DNA of 64,000 bases from Rotaria sp. Silwood1 (taxonomy: Eukaryota > Rotifera > Eurotatoria > Philodinida > Philodinidae), in NCBI GenBank assembly GCA_905250075.1, contig CAJNOP010000042.1, forward strand, positions 1,067,070 to 1,131,069, read 5' to 3'. Position numbers and translations under genes: made by a program. The first letter of the stretch is position 1. The number at the start of each line of letters is the position of its first letter. The notes beneath the pieces were generated by a model. The model did no database searches and was not told where the DNA came from. It worked only from the letters and a program-made list of their open reading frames with translations. Below are positions 24,915-37,035 of this stretch, one piece after another.

Positions 24915-25154
24915 ATGCCAGTAAGTAGTACTAAACTTTATAGCAATGTTTCTATTTTTCTGACTGATTCGATTTCATTCATTTTATAGAATTCTAATGG
25001 TAATGATGGCATTCCCTTAGGCGTTCAACCTGTTGACAGTTGTCCTGATGATTATTGTATATCTGTGGTAAGTCATAAATATTATTTGTGAAGTTTACGT
25101 AGTACATACTTTCGAATTATTTTAAAGGAAGCAACCGGACAAAAACATGGCTAA
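24915..25154 (+). CDS. 36-residue peptide, copy B (three coding exons)
   Basis: Function is unknown. Coding exons are 24915-24920, 24990-25067 and 25128-25154 with GTAAGT..TATAG and GTAAGT..TAAAG borders, all phase 0. An upstream 5' UTR intron ends TTTTCAG at 24876. The peptide begins MP-NSNGNDGIPLGV, has CPDDYC in the middle and ends EATGQKHG, then TAA. Length and exon sizes equal those of copy A (3949-4189), and the motif NDGI-x-x-GV is shared. It has three Cys against one in A, and no hydrophobic segment. It has a better TATA box than A and so may be the more active copy (inference). Possible roles for so short a soluble product (regulatory microprotein, secreted after processing) cannot be told from sequence. 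Confidence 0.65.
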
Positions 25155-26713
25155 TTGTGATGATAAATTGAAGAATCGATTGAATAAACCTCAACACTAG
25201 ATCATAATCTCCAAAGCTTTAGGAAATACTTTATGCTTGTCTTGTATTTCAGTCATCGGTCAATCAATCATCATTTTGTATATAGTCAACTACTGTCATA
25301 AATTATTATAAATAACAGTATATTTTTAAAATTATGCATAAAACGGTGCCTGAACATATCATTAATGTTCAGGATATGTCAAAGTCGGCAAAACGAAGAC
25401 ACATACATCTATCCAGTTTTCACACTCCCACTCACATCTTCCAATCTCAAGCTGAAAAGCATTTTTACATGAAAAGAAACTCACTCAGTTCGTTTTATGA
25501 CCTATAGTGTCTTATAAGAATATTTGTCAGATGCATTTCACAAGGCATTGTTTTTTTTTTATTTTCAATCGAATGCTTTATTCTCATGAATAAGATAGAA
25601 AAACTATGTCTAATAAATCTAGGAAGATATTTGATGATTTTATTCACTATTTACTTCTCTTTTGCTTTTACTGTTGTAGTTGTCAACATCAGAAACATGG
25701 TGATGTTTAAACTTAAAACTATACAAATTAAGAAATGAAAGGTTAACTCAAATCGAAACAAATCTCGATATATTTTATAAATGAACACTTACTGAGGAGC
25801 ATAACACACAAAATATACTTTGATCATTTCGAACAGTCGTTACATATTCAAAAGAAAACTGTTCACTTAAATAGGAGGTGACGTGATTATATGCTACTAC
25901 ACTATTTGCATAACTCACTGGCGTATATAGTCACTTCCTTTCTTACTTGTCCAAACATTGAAAAAAAAAATCAATATAGGCTTGATACCAGTGCATATAT
26001 ATACTAGATTAAAGGAGGCTACGCATGTTTTTCTACCGTAATGCATATTTATCACAACTAGATGAAAAAATAATAATATACGTCTCATTACATATTAATA
26101 GGTTAGAGAGGAACTACGTTTTTGCCTCTGGACATATGATGAAAATTGAATCTTAAAATCTTTCGCGGACAAAAAGAAACGGATCACAACTTATCGGTAT
26201 ATCAATGCATTTTGAGTAAATCAAGATGAATATGTTAAAAAAAAGGGTATATGACGTGTATTGCAGAATTATTTATTTAACATTTTCATCAGACATGTTG
26301 ATTATTCTACATATACACTAATGAAAAGAGTTATAAAAAGACGCTTATGAGATTTCGCGGAACTTTACGTTCGAAAGGTTTCAGAATTCAATAGGCTTCG
26401 TGTAAAAACATTACAAGTTTTCGTTACCAAAATGACTTTGCAGTAGACTACTGTTTTTCCTCGTCGAATCTGTAATACAAATATATTTTCATCAATCAGA
26501 AACTCAACTGTACTGACTTGATTCTTCTGCTAACCCATTGACATTGACTATACAATCAAATTCGTAAATATTAACGGTTAGGAGATCACTTAACAGTAAG
26601 TCCCTGTCTCATACCTGGTTTTAGTTCAAGTACATTCAAATTACATAAAATTTTCAGTCTGATACCATAATGTTTTCGATAGATATGCATCAAATTAGGG
26701 TCAAAATATCTTA

Positions 26714-27135
26714 TTTGGTCTCCCAAAACTCTTTCTGAGTCTTCGTTCCATATTTTCAATACTTTTTATTTGAGAGAACATCTAAAAGTACAGCATCTGT
26801 CTATTTCTTTTCTTTTTAATTCTTAATTATTTTTTAGATGGAAAAATAAAACTGTTCTATTCAATTTTTCTCTGCCAAAGAGGCCTATTTGGTAAAAATA
26901 ATGACTTCTTAAATAAAACTTGACGAAAAGTTTCCAGATTATGCTGTTAGTCAACTTTTCTAAAGCAAAGTTATTTTCGCAAAATAGACCTTCTCTGGCG
27001 AGAAAAAATTTACTGGAAGAGTATTGCCCTTAATAAAAACACTTTTTGACTGAAATTTTAGTAAATTATAGTTAAAGAGAAAAATAACTGAAATTTAATA
27101 TTAACGTTATGAAAGAGTTTGGGAAGATTTCATAA
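26714..27135. repeat. Long imperfect palindrome (foldback/MITE-like)
   Basis: 'ggtctcccaaaactctttct' near 26718 pairs with 'gaaagagtttgggaagattt' near 27111, and 'tctgccaaagaggcctattt' near 26872 pairs with 'aaatagaccttctctggcga' near 26983. The whole segment could fold on a centre near 26930. No coding capacity and no target duplication were identified. Confidence 0.6.
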
Positions 27136-27721
27136 ACCTTTTAAAGCTTTATTATTTTACATTTTTCACACTGTGCTTCACTATAACAAACTTTATGAAG
27201 CGTTCTTTTCATATAGCGATGACCTCAATCAGCTTGATGAAGAACGAAGAAATTTTTGATGCATCGAAAGAGATTCTTACTTTTATTTGTAAGTTAGTGT
27301 TGAGAAAGAAAATACAAAAAAGAATGACGTATATTTAGCAAGTTTCTATCAAAAAAATGTGATATAATATCAAATTAAAATATCATGAACGATTTAGTGT
27401 TTAGAAGGATGTTGCGTGCTGCTGAAATTTAAAATAATCATTGTACATGTCAAAAAAAAAAATTATCTTTAATTTTGATGTCTGCAACCATGACTAAAAA
27501 TGACGTGTTACAAGCAAAGTGTACTGAAACTTGAGCTAGTAAAAGGTACTTTACAAAGCATAAGAAACCTCGACGTACCATTCTAAAAATGCACAGAGCT
27601 TTTAATTGTGATTAGACGCTATTAGAAAGACTAGAAGGATAAAGCATGATTAAACAAATAAAAAATAAATCTTAGAAATTGTTTATTTTATCTCGGCAAA
27701 TTGTGAAATGATAATCAGTGA

Positions 27722-28581
27722 TTAAAATGGTGTTTTGATCGATTTAATAATAACATCTTCATCCCGATCTTGTTGTAAGAAATCGTTAAGTTTGTAATTA
27801 ACATAACCATTTCTACGTGCATTTGCTAAGATTTCAGCTAATCTATCGACTTCAGCAGCTCCAAAGATCTAGAAAAAAAAAGAAAATGCATAAGTCAATA
27901 CCGACGATTATGTATAAAATGTATTTTGACATATTATTACATGCAAGAGAGCTACATCAGACAACGGCCTGGAGTGACATTGACACTCCTGATATGGTAT
28001 GTAACAGCTTTAGTTCAACTTGTAGAGTTGGTCAAAGTAATAAATAATTAGTTAATGACCAAAGCTATCGATAATGATGTTTATTGAATTACTTCACATT
28101 CGACACATGCTTATACAAGAGAGAGAAATATCGGCACAACCTACTGCTGACATCTCATAGCCTGTTAACAATTCGTCAGCCATTGTAAATATAAATAGAT
28201 CTGTTCTGTTCTTTTCTTTTAGCTATTATTCTCTCTACTTACCGGAATTAATTCACCAAATGTAATTTCCATGGAAAAATCACCTTGTCGTCCATTTTCT
28301 TTAATTAGTCGATGAATATGTTGAAATTCCTGCAGTATTTTATATTCAAGATCTGGTTGACTAGAAATTTAAAAAAAGAAAATACAACTCGATTGTTGCC
28401 GAAGTCGGCAAAAGCCAACTTATGACATATACTTATGCACAGAGTCTTTTGGTAGCGGTGGTGGTGGGATTGGTGTTGGTTTTTTTTGATGTACTTTTTG
28501 CTGAAATTCAAGTAGGCATTCATCTAAGTTTGTTTTTGGTCTTTCAGGTTTTTTATATATTTCTTTGTTAGAAAAAGCCAT
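27722..28581 (-). CDS. Costars-domain protein (ABRA-like)
   Basis: The 137-residue product has three exons (minus): 28433-28581, 28243-28360 and 27722-27868, with introns of 72 and 374 bp and GT-AG borders. The N-terminus is polar and proline-rich (KPERPKTNLDECL, PTPIPPPPLPK). The C-terminal half is a Costars domain: LEYKILQEFQHIHRLIKENG, then MEITFGELIPIFGAA, LAEILANARRNGYVNY, and DEDVII. Costars proteins (ABRACL) and the C-terminal domain of the actin-binding Rho-activating protein ABRA/STARS act on the actin cytoskeleton and MRTF-SRF signalling. The proline run between is a possible SH3/WW/profilin ligand. Length lies between ABRACL (about 81) and ABRA (about 380). The start is chosen as the only ATG before an open N-terminal exon. 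Family identity is fairly secure; cellular role is inferred. Confidence 0.82.
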
Positions 28582-30169
28582 GTTATCGTAGTGGATAAGC
28601 AGATAAACTTTTGTCTTGTGCCACGTTAGTTATAGATGATATGAATAGTGTCAGACGATGAAGAGAACGAAAATATCTACGTACAGATATACAGTTGCTG
28701 TTGCTTTTGTTGTTCTTGTTTAAAGAAATGTTTATGATTTATGATAGAAAGAAAGAAGAAAATATATTAGCGACTAGCTCCTTCTTTCCTATTCTAGAAG
28801 CATATAATCATAATAAGCTTCCATCTCTTTTTATCCTTCTGTTCTGTTCTTAGATAACTAAGGAAACAGATATCATTCGTTTAAATTTGGAAGAACAATA
28901 ACAAAAACATTTTCTATACATGTAAAATATTTTTTGAACTAGAAACACGTCTACACGTGTTTTAAATGAAATTTTTAAGAAAATTAAAAAAATTCTCTCT
29001 TCGTATAGAATTTTTTTGACCGTTTTTTTTTCAAGCGGATAACATTGTGTATACCCTCACATTTTTTATGGCTTTTACAAGGTACATACCCATACCCTGA
29101 TAATTAAATGGATATTTGCAGAAAAAAACAGCAATTTTTCTATAACATGTGGGTATTGATATATGGATAGCTGGAAAGAGAACATTTCCACTAACACTCA
29201 TATTCACACGATTACAATGATTCTTCTGAAAATCAAAACTGAACAAACTGTTTCGTTACAATTCAATGAATATCGATTGTACTCATGCAGTTCATCAACC
29301 TTTTTACATAAGTTTAGGGAAGTTATTTCAATAACTCTCCGTGACACATCAGATTCCAATTAAATCGATAAATATAGAAGAATTTTCCATCATTTGAGTC
29401 GTCTTTCTCTCTGCTATGATGATGCAGTGGAGTATGTTATTTCAAGTAGAATATTAAATAAGCTCCAGCAACATATCAGAGAATTTAAAATTCATTGTCC
29501 ACGAATCATTGTTTAATGAATAGAATTGAATACTTCTTACTTGATATTGGTAATTCTACTTTAACATCGACAAATGCATATCTTCAAGATCATAAACTAT
29601 GTTTTTTTTGATAACAAGAAACGATTTTATGATGAAAATACTGAGTATTCGATGTATTCATTGCATAACTAAAAATTGTGACATTGAATACTTTTTCAGT
29701 GATGATCAATGAAAAATTCCAGCATATATATGTTCTAATTTAAACAAAATAATACTGCAAGTGTTGAGTAATACGTGTCAAAGAGAATTCTGGATAAAGA
29801 AAGTACTAGAGATTCAGGCGACGTTACGTACCATACGTCAAACCATCAAATTTCAAATTAATTTATTGTAATTTGTTAATTTATTCATTTTACTTCCTAT
29901 ACATCATTTTCAATTGTGCACAGAAATACGTATTAATTAATGTGTGGATGTGACTATATCTGTGAGCGACAAGAACATCAAAACTCATGCCCATACCCAC
30001 TTATCATTCTGTGCTTTTTAAAAGCGTATATTTACTATGCGAATATTTTTTCGTTATTGTAGAATGTGCGACTAAGCAAAAGACTAAAACTAAGATAGAA
30101 GAATTCAATCTCTTTTATAATAATAATTATCGAGAATGCAGAGTTGTTCTTTTAATGTCATAAGCTTTC
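28582..30169. other. Gene-free stretch
   Basis: Upstream flank of the Costars gene. No supported frame. A weak telomere-like hairpin occurs at about 29939-30001 ('tgtgtggatgtgac' and 'catgcccatacccac'). Confidence 0.4.
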
Positions 30170-30640
30170 ATCGTTAACTTTACATGATAATTATCAAGAA
30201 TTGGGCATAATCGAACAGCTTCTGATCTTGGTCCGTCATCATGAGCTCCATCAACAACAGCATTTTTTTCAATTGTTAACAATAGATAAGAGGAGGATGT
30301 CTGTTATCCTGTTGAAAAATTCTCTTTAAAACATGATCAATACAAGAATGGAAGTCTGTGATTGCTTTTTATGTCTTCCTTTGTTGATCTCGTAAACTTA
30401 TCTGTGGATCAGCATGATTTTGAAGACGTTTGCGTTTGTTGATTTTTTATTTTTTTTTTTATTTGAGCAATATTGTCAATTGTTTTTCATTATCTCCTAT
30501 TAATAAAGTAGCTTGTTTAAGTTGAAGGAGTGATATAATGCGTTCATTAATTTCATTTCAACCATGGAATGCTTGTTGTTGTGCAATACCATTTGAGTGA
30601 GGATGTACTACTTTTTGTGGTTCAATGAGTTTTCATGATT
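30170..30640 (-). pseudogene. Decayed protein-coding relic
   Basis: The minus strand shows protein-like blocks separated by stops and frame changes: VVHPHSNGIAQQQAFHG, then NEINERIISLLQLKQATLL with IGDNEKQL, then KRLQNHADPQISLRDQQRK, and DGAHDDGPRSEAVRLCPIL. The composition (Gln/Leu-rich, helical) is unlike random AT-rich DNA, but I do not recognise the family. Multiple stops indicate a pseudogene. Confidence 0.4.
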
Positions 30641-30720
30641 ATTTTCGCTGTCAAACTGATATTGACATCAAGTATTATCATAGAGGTAGTTGATGGAGTA
30701 GTAGGTGATGTAAAAGTTGG

Positions 30721-30842
30721 ACAGGGTGTGGTCGTGGGGTGTTGGTGGGGATGTGAGGTGTGGGTGAGGATGTAGGATGTGATGAGTGTGTGGGTGGGGG
30801 TGTAGGTCTGGTCAACCACAACAGCCAGACCTACCCACACCC
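30721..30842. repeat. Large telomere-like G-rich tract with C-rich hairpin partner
   Basis: About 85 bp of GTGGG-type sequence ('ggtgtggtcgtggggtgttg', 'ggtgtgggtgagga', 'gtgtgggtgggggtgtaggt') followed by 'agacctacccacaccc'. The G runs of 3-5 make G-quadruplex formation plausible. It is the longest G-rich arm in the window outside the 49.3-50.3 kb palindrome. Confidence 0.75.
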
Positions 30843-31151
30843 AAAGCACGCTGTTTTCTGCATGATTTACTTTCGAATGTCAAATACCTCTTCAAAAAAT
30901 TGTGCACATACAATCAACTTCAAAGAAGCTGAGGTTTTTTCGTGAAATCGAAAGAAGTCAAGTGATTTTGAGTAGGCACTTTGTTTATCTATGGATGACT
31001 GAGGTTGACTGATATCAGTAATGAAATACAATCCACGTTAAGTTCTTTGCATTCACTTGTATTACTCATCTTATCTCTCGTTAAAGATAAGGGTTTTTTA
31101 ATATGCAAATAGTGACATAACATTAATGACAATTCATTCTACGTTATCGAC

Positions 31152-31159
31152 TATAAATA
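31152..31159 (+). promoter_or_regulatory. Candidate TATA box
   Basis: TATAAATA lies 77 bp upstream of the ATG at 31229 of the membrane-protein pseudogene. Confidence 0.4.
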
Positions 31160-31228
31160 CGTGCTGTTTTCTCCTTTACTTATTTTTTGCTGTCATATAG
31201 GCAAAACCAACAAACTTAGAGTAAAGCT

Positions 31229-32149
31229 ATGACAGAGAGATCGCCTTGCTTATCATTATTCCTACTTATGCATGATCAACGTCTTCGAGATGCTTGGAAT
31301 ACGCACATTGTACACATTCGAGAGAGATGCAAAATTTTGTTCGTATTTTTTGTTATACTGTTGATATTCCAATATCATAATCGAGCGTACAATGCATGGA
31401 AATGTCCGTTTCCAATGAGTCTTGATCAATGTCGAAACCGCTTAGAAACGAACTATACATTAATTAGTAATAAATCATTGCTTTCATCTCTTTGGTTTCT
31501 AGTTCAACCTGAGTATATTCAAATTGAATTTGGTAAAAATAAAATCGATCAAAGCAGCAAGAATACATATCGAATGTTTTATGGTCATTATTCGTATAGA
31601 AAATTGTTATATATATATAATCGGGTCGTAGAGCCAACTATTAGCGCATTACACACGATATTGTATGTTAAGTTTGCTTCATACCAACCATTTCATTGGC
31701 AAATACGTTATCCATATCGTTTTCAATCGTTTAGTATGAAGACACTACAATGTATCGTTGAACAACTTACAATTCCGTCTAACTTATTTGAACGGTGACT
31801 CGAACAATCAGTGCACATTGAAAAGATTGAAGAAATCTATAATGGAAATCCAACAGTATTCAATGAGGCAGTAATAAAAAAATGTGGTATACTAATTGGA
31901 TATCTCTATAAACCCACAAATGAATATATTTATCGAGGAGACTCATATGAACAATTTAAACTTAGCGACCAAGTTTGAGTATTTGATACTTGGTGTACCT
32001 ATACTCCTTATATATCTTATGTACTGATTGGTCTCTTCATATATTTTCTGTTCAAAATAGTTATTCATCATGTTCAATTCATTATTAATCTTCCTCCTCA
32101 CCAAGTTGGCGCTGGAGCGTTGTTTCGTACAACTATTTTTTATGAGTGA
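31229..32149 (+). pseudogene. Two-helix membrane protein interrupted by two in-frame TGA codons
   Basis: The frame from ATG 31229 stays open for 306 codons to TGA at 32147 except for TGA at 31796 and 31976; there are no frameshifts. Residues about 36-52 (ILFVFFVILLIFQ) and about 262-290 (YVLIGLFIYFLFKIVIHH) are membrane segments, with a probable lumenal or extracellular loop holding Cys and N-glycosylation sites (LETNYTL, SNKSLL). After the first TGA the frame continues protein-like (LEQSVHIEKIEEIYNGNPT, GYLYKPTNEYIYRG). Both stops could be CGA-to-TGA changes. The family is not recognised. Most likely a recent pseudogene; readthrough cannot be excluded. Confidence 0.6.
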
Positions 32150-32551
32150 TTCCTGAACAGATGAGATCAAGCGTGACTAGCTTTACGGACTTACCTTTGA
32201 TTGAAGGGTCACGACAAAACGCAAAGAAGAGAACAGAGAAAAAACATGATATATCGATTACTACGTCAGTAATATGACGTCAAGAGGATCGCATACTTGT
32301 CAGAACGAACGACTAAAACCAAATTTTCTTCTAAAAGAACATTCGTTCTCTCAATATAGGTCAAACACATGTATCATTAATTGATTTTTGCGCTTGCAAT
32401 ATTTTGCCTCATTAATTTTTCTAAAGATATCTTGTTGTATGACAGCCATAATTGTGTTTTTTTTCATTTTTTTGTCGAAAAGTATAAAAACAGTAATTAC
32501 AAGCATATCCTTACTAATACATCTTGTGACGAACATTCAACGTTCCTTGAA

Positions 32552-32997
32552 ATGGGTGTTTGTTGCGGCAATAGCCCTCCTCAAGAATTTGTTGGCGTCT
32601 GGTCGGATGGAGACAGAGTACGAATGCGCATTTGGAATAATGGAAGAATTAATTACATAAAAGAGGTAAATTCAGAATCTAAACATAATTGTTTTGGAGG
32701 AAACAAAAAAAAATGTATAAAATTTTATATGTGAATATAGCTTTCGATTCTGCATTGAACAATTAAGATAACTTATAAATATTTTAGTTTCCTCATGGCC
32801 ACAATCTGTGGAACATTCATGCTTGTTATGACGACAGCGGTTTTTGCACTTGTGTGATGTGTTGTTGCTTTTTGAATGGCATTTATGATGATCGAATACC
32901 TCAGAAACCAGCATTTATTGTCAACGGTGATGTTTTAACCAAGCAACCAATTCCATATCGTGGACCATTGCTATCAAATACGATCATATCTTCTTAA
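32552..32997 (+). CDS. Small Cys-rich, probably N-myristoylated protein
   Basis: Exons 32552-32665 and 32788-32997 (122-bp GTAAAT..TTTAG intron, phase 0) encode 107 residues. The start MGVCCGNSPP fits N-myristoylation at Gly2 with palmitoylatable Cys4/Cys5. It is followed by VWSDGDRVRMRIWNNGRINY and, after the intron, a dense Cys cluster (HACYDDSGFCTCVMCCCF), then a Pro-rich tail. The cluster recalls membrane-associated Cys-rich proteins such as PLAC8, but the spacing does not match, so I do not assign it. AATAAA lies at 33093, about 95 bp past the stop. The frame continues open upstream of the ATG, so a longer first exon cannot be ruled out. Confidence 0.65.
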
Positions 32998-33186
32998 TAG
33001 TTTCAACAAAACTTGGTTCTTATGGAATACATTTGTTTCATTAAATATTTGATATTTTTTTCCTTTAACAATACTCATGATGAAACCTCTTAAATAAATA
33101 AATTTACTCAGATGCTAATAAAAGCGATTGACCTAATGGGAAAGTTTCTTTTCGAATAACGAATTTGTACAAATATACAATGGCGA

Positions 33187-34603
33187 CCCTAGTGAAGGTA
33201 CTCATAGGGGAGTACTCAAAAAGTACTCACGCTAGAAAATGTCACGAGTACTCATGAGTACTCACGCATTTTGAGTACTTATCAGTAGTACTCCTGCTAG
33301 AATCTGAGTATCTGAGTACGACAATCGAGTACTCGCTGTGTAATATTGAGTGTTTTGTGAGTACTACTATCTAGTATCTGTGTGCTCTGCTGACCTATGT
33401 AAGATACTTATAAGCATATTTTTGGTTAGTATCGTTGTACTACATTAATTTTTATTTAATATTAAAATACTACCAACAAACAGAGGACATAATGAAAGGT
33501 TGAGAAAAATGATTAACATGAGAACGACAAATTTGATATCAGTTTCATATATTTTAACGTAAAGATTACAGACACAGAAATCTTTATTAGGAGCGAAGAA
33601 ATTTAAATATTTTCTGTATTTACATACCATAAAAATACAATTTTATTTATTCTTTTCATTTTTCTTTCGAAAAATAAATAAAAACGTACTTTCATTATAT
33701 AAAATAAAGAAAAAAGAAATATTTAATTATCTTCTCTAACAATAAAAGTTTCTTTGCCTATATCCTAGAGAATGAGAGTACAATAAGACATAAATTAAGG
33801 ACAGTAAAATATACTGAAGCAGAAAGATAATAAATTAATCAACGACGATGAGAAACGTGACAATAAATGAACGTACAGTATTGCTTATTACACTAGAAAA
33901 CTAAACAGACATTTTTAAATCCATCGCTATTTACAATCATCAGGAAATTTACAAAAAAATAAATACAAAATAAAATTATTTGTCTATAGTTTATTAACAC
34001 ATCTTATTTTAAAATCGCGATCGATTTGTAACACAATTTGCGAACTGCCTTGTGTTCCATGATATTCTACAATCAATCTAAAAAAATTGCATTTTAATGA
34101 AAGAATTTTGGCCTAAGCTTAAGAAATAAAATAAAAACGAATCTACATTAATATATTTAGAAAAAAACTTAATCTTTCCGAAGAATTGAACAAATGAAAA
34201 TGAAAAATCATTATTCTTTTCTATCTTAAAGTCACCATTTATTTTATCCGTACAAATGATTCATCCAAAAAAATAGAGTATAAAATAAATAATTTATTCA
34301 ATTGATTTTCTCTATTTTTCATTTTATTACATTAGTTTTTTTTATTATATAGCTCCAATTTATTTTTGTATATGCTAATGCATAAGTGTTTTGCTAAATA
34401 TTCTGCGAAACAACTAGCATGAGTACGACTTTGAGTACTCATCTGTCTGCCTATGAGTAAATTTTTAAAAATAAACTCGTACGAGTACTCATTAAAGTAC
34501 ACGGAGAGTAAAAATACACATAAAATTCCTCGAGTACTCGCGTGAGTAATATGAGTACTCACGCTGGAAAGTCGTACTCGCTTGACGAGTATTTTCACTA
34601 GGG
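33187..34603. mobile_element. Foldback element with GAGTACTC-rich arms
   Basis: Left end CCCTAGTGAAGGTACTC and inverted right end CCCTAGTGAAAATACTC frame about 1.4 kb. Both arms (about 33190-33370 and 34420-34600) are dense in GAGTACTC, itself palindromic, with 'actcacgct' and 'agcgtgagt' in common. The interior is AT-rich without a coding frame. No clear target duplication was found, so the exact boundary could be off by a few bases. Confidence 0.75.
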
Positions 34604-37035
34604 GATACTCGCAGTTCCATGATTGTTTTACTCGATTTTCAGCGATTTAATTTCAACTTTATTGTAAACTATTTTCTGTAGAATTTTTTTTTACCAAAGA
34701 GCAAGCATTTGTTTTTTTATATTCGAATTGATCTTATGAAAGTAGATAACGAATAGTGAAACATTTCGTCGCAAGATATCGTCTAGGAATTCTTTTCTCC
34801 TTCTGATCGTCCAGCGCACTAAAGACAGAATGTTAATATAACTGTTGAAAAACTTTACCATGGAGTCTTTTCAATCCAACAGCTTTAATAGTAGGATGGT
34901 CTTATTTTCCACTTTTCGAAGCTATTCGTCATTTTCATTATCAGTAAAAATAAAACTATGTCTGGCTCCTTGGCAAAGTCTTAAGGATTTACCAGGTTCT
35001 CAGACAAGAACAGACAGAATTTCGTCGCCTTAGAATTCTTCTAAACATAAGTGTTTGGTCACATAGTGTATGGCGTAGGTGTGATTGTGGTTGTGAGAAT
35101 TTCTTCCATTCATTGAAAATTGTACAACTATAATTATTTTTCATTCGTATCTCGAGTCAAATATCGTTATGCTATTTCTCCTAGTTCATTTAGAACAAGC
35201 TGAAGATTATTTTCGAATAATTTTTTCTGCAACTAGTGATCATTGATCAACCACTTGACAAATAGTCTTAATTTATACGTGATATTAATATCGATTAAAT
35301 ACTATTCGCTTACTTTTTATCACAATTCCTTCTTTCATCCTTTTAATTTTCTTATAGAATATATATTGTTGTTTGTCTCTTTGATCAATACTTTCTAGTA
35401 TACCTTTGCATTGCCATAAGCTAAAGCAGCACAGTTATTAGAAATACACGTATGTCAATTTATAAATAAAAGTGTATGAGGAGCGGACATAGTTTTTTTT
35501 AATAATTTTTCACATCTCAGATGGTGTGTCATTTGGATAACGCAACGACAATAGTATTCTTTTTTCGAAATGAATTAACTAAGGCGACTGTGAATAGTGT
35601 CCTTTGGAAATGTTTTTTCCGTCCAATTCTTGTTTTCGCAGAAAAAACATGAAAATGGAACACGAAAATGAGAACAATAATATTTTCGTAAACAAAAACG
35701 ATAAATGGAATCCAAAAATAGCTGTTACCCAAGGGCATTAATCTGTGTGATATAGCATGTGATCTTTGAATCTCAACTTTTATCATAGACTTTCTTTCAA
35801 GCAGCATTCAATGAAATGATAGAAAACAAAGAATGATTTGGTGGAACACCCGTCATGAAATTTAGGCTATTGAGATATTTCACAATAAATTGTTATAGTT
35901 AGATAGAAAACTTGATAGATGATGTGAAAAAAATGCTTACTTACTTTCTTGTATGTATAGACCTTCACAATAAATTCATTTTCTGATTTGAAGACAATTG
36001 TTCTTAATCTCTAACAGAGATCAGAAAATAGTAGTCACTCACGTATGCATGTAGTTATCGGAGTATACATGACACTTTTGTTATTGATGTGTGCAGATAA
36101 GATTGAGAAAAAATGCATCTGGCTTCCTTGACATTCATTGTATTCTTCGTTATCAATATGGATGTGAATTTAAGCTATTTTCTAGAAAGCATCTGAAACT
36201 ATATTCTAAATGTCAGAAACATCAATATATATTCTTCAAATTTGATCCTTTTCATTTATTGTGTTGAATCTTTAGTTTAGAGAATAATCAATCCCTATTG
36301 AGAAAATTCCATTTATTATAAATGGTATTATAACACAAGGTAAACATATGAACTACTAAAACCGATGTTTTCAAAAGCAAAATATTTCTGAATTTGACTG
36401 TAACATTCATTGAAAATCTATAAAATGAGTTTGAACTGCTGCACTCTCTCGCTATTACAATTACTGACATAAGACAAGTTTCATTAAGAATTAGAACAAG
36501 ATATCGAGCCATATTCATATAACATAGAACTTAGTACTACTTGAGCCAGTAATACCAGCTATGGCTACTCAACTTACTGCTCCAAAACTACCACGTTGAG
36601 ATAACAATCAGAAAGTATGTTTCTTCAAATATATTAAATACAACAACATATTTTGTTACGAGTGTTCAAGTAATATTCAACAAATTGTATGTTCGATGGT
36701 TATAGTCGTCAACCATTTAGATAGGTCCTGTCTTCTTTGAAACATAAAAACCGCAGCCATCTACATCCACATCCGAGCTAAGAGGAGACGTATTTTCGAC
36801 CATTCAGATCAATTCTTTTCCCATATACAACAACTTGAAACCACCCCTGGCATCTTCCTCTCAATTTTCTAAGAAACGCATTTAATAGGCAACGAGTATA
36901 GCATTATTTCTCCTTAAGAAAAATAACTTTCTTCGACAATCAAGAAAAAGAATAAATAATCATTTCACTTATTAATTCCCAAGACTATGTTTGTAATAAA
37001 AAAACATCAAACAACTACATGAGGTGTTTTTAAAT
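34604..37035. other. Gene-free stretch
   Basis: No supported gene. Short frames near 34845, 35529 and 36288 lack family or codon signals. A C-rich telomere-like fragment ('catctacatccacatccg') lies near 36757. Confidence 0.4.

Larger units (their letters stand above)
22085..26570 (+). repeat. Diverged segmental duplication, copy B
   Basis: Direct-orientation counterpart of 956-5815, separated from it by the F-box gene, the hAT elements and the oxidase gene. Landmarks match in order (see copy A). The 5' UTR intron of the peptide gene is 1797 bp here (23080-24876) against 838 bp in copy A. The downstream noncoding tail to about 26570 is also shared, so the duplication covered promoter, gene and flanks. 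Confidence 0.8.

Noticed and set aside
19288-31978. Reassignment of TGA as a sense codon (in-frame TGA in the FLYWCH relic and the membrane-protein frame)
   Set aside because: Every intact gene reads without internal TGA, and the affected frames look like decayed copies. CGA-to-TGA mutation explains them under the standard code.
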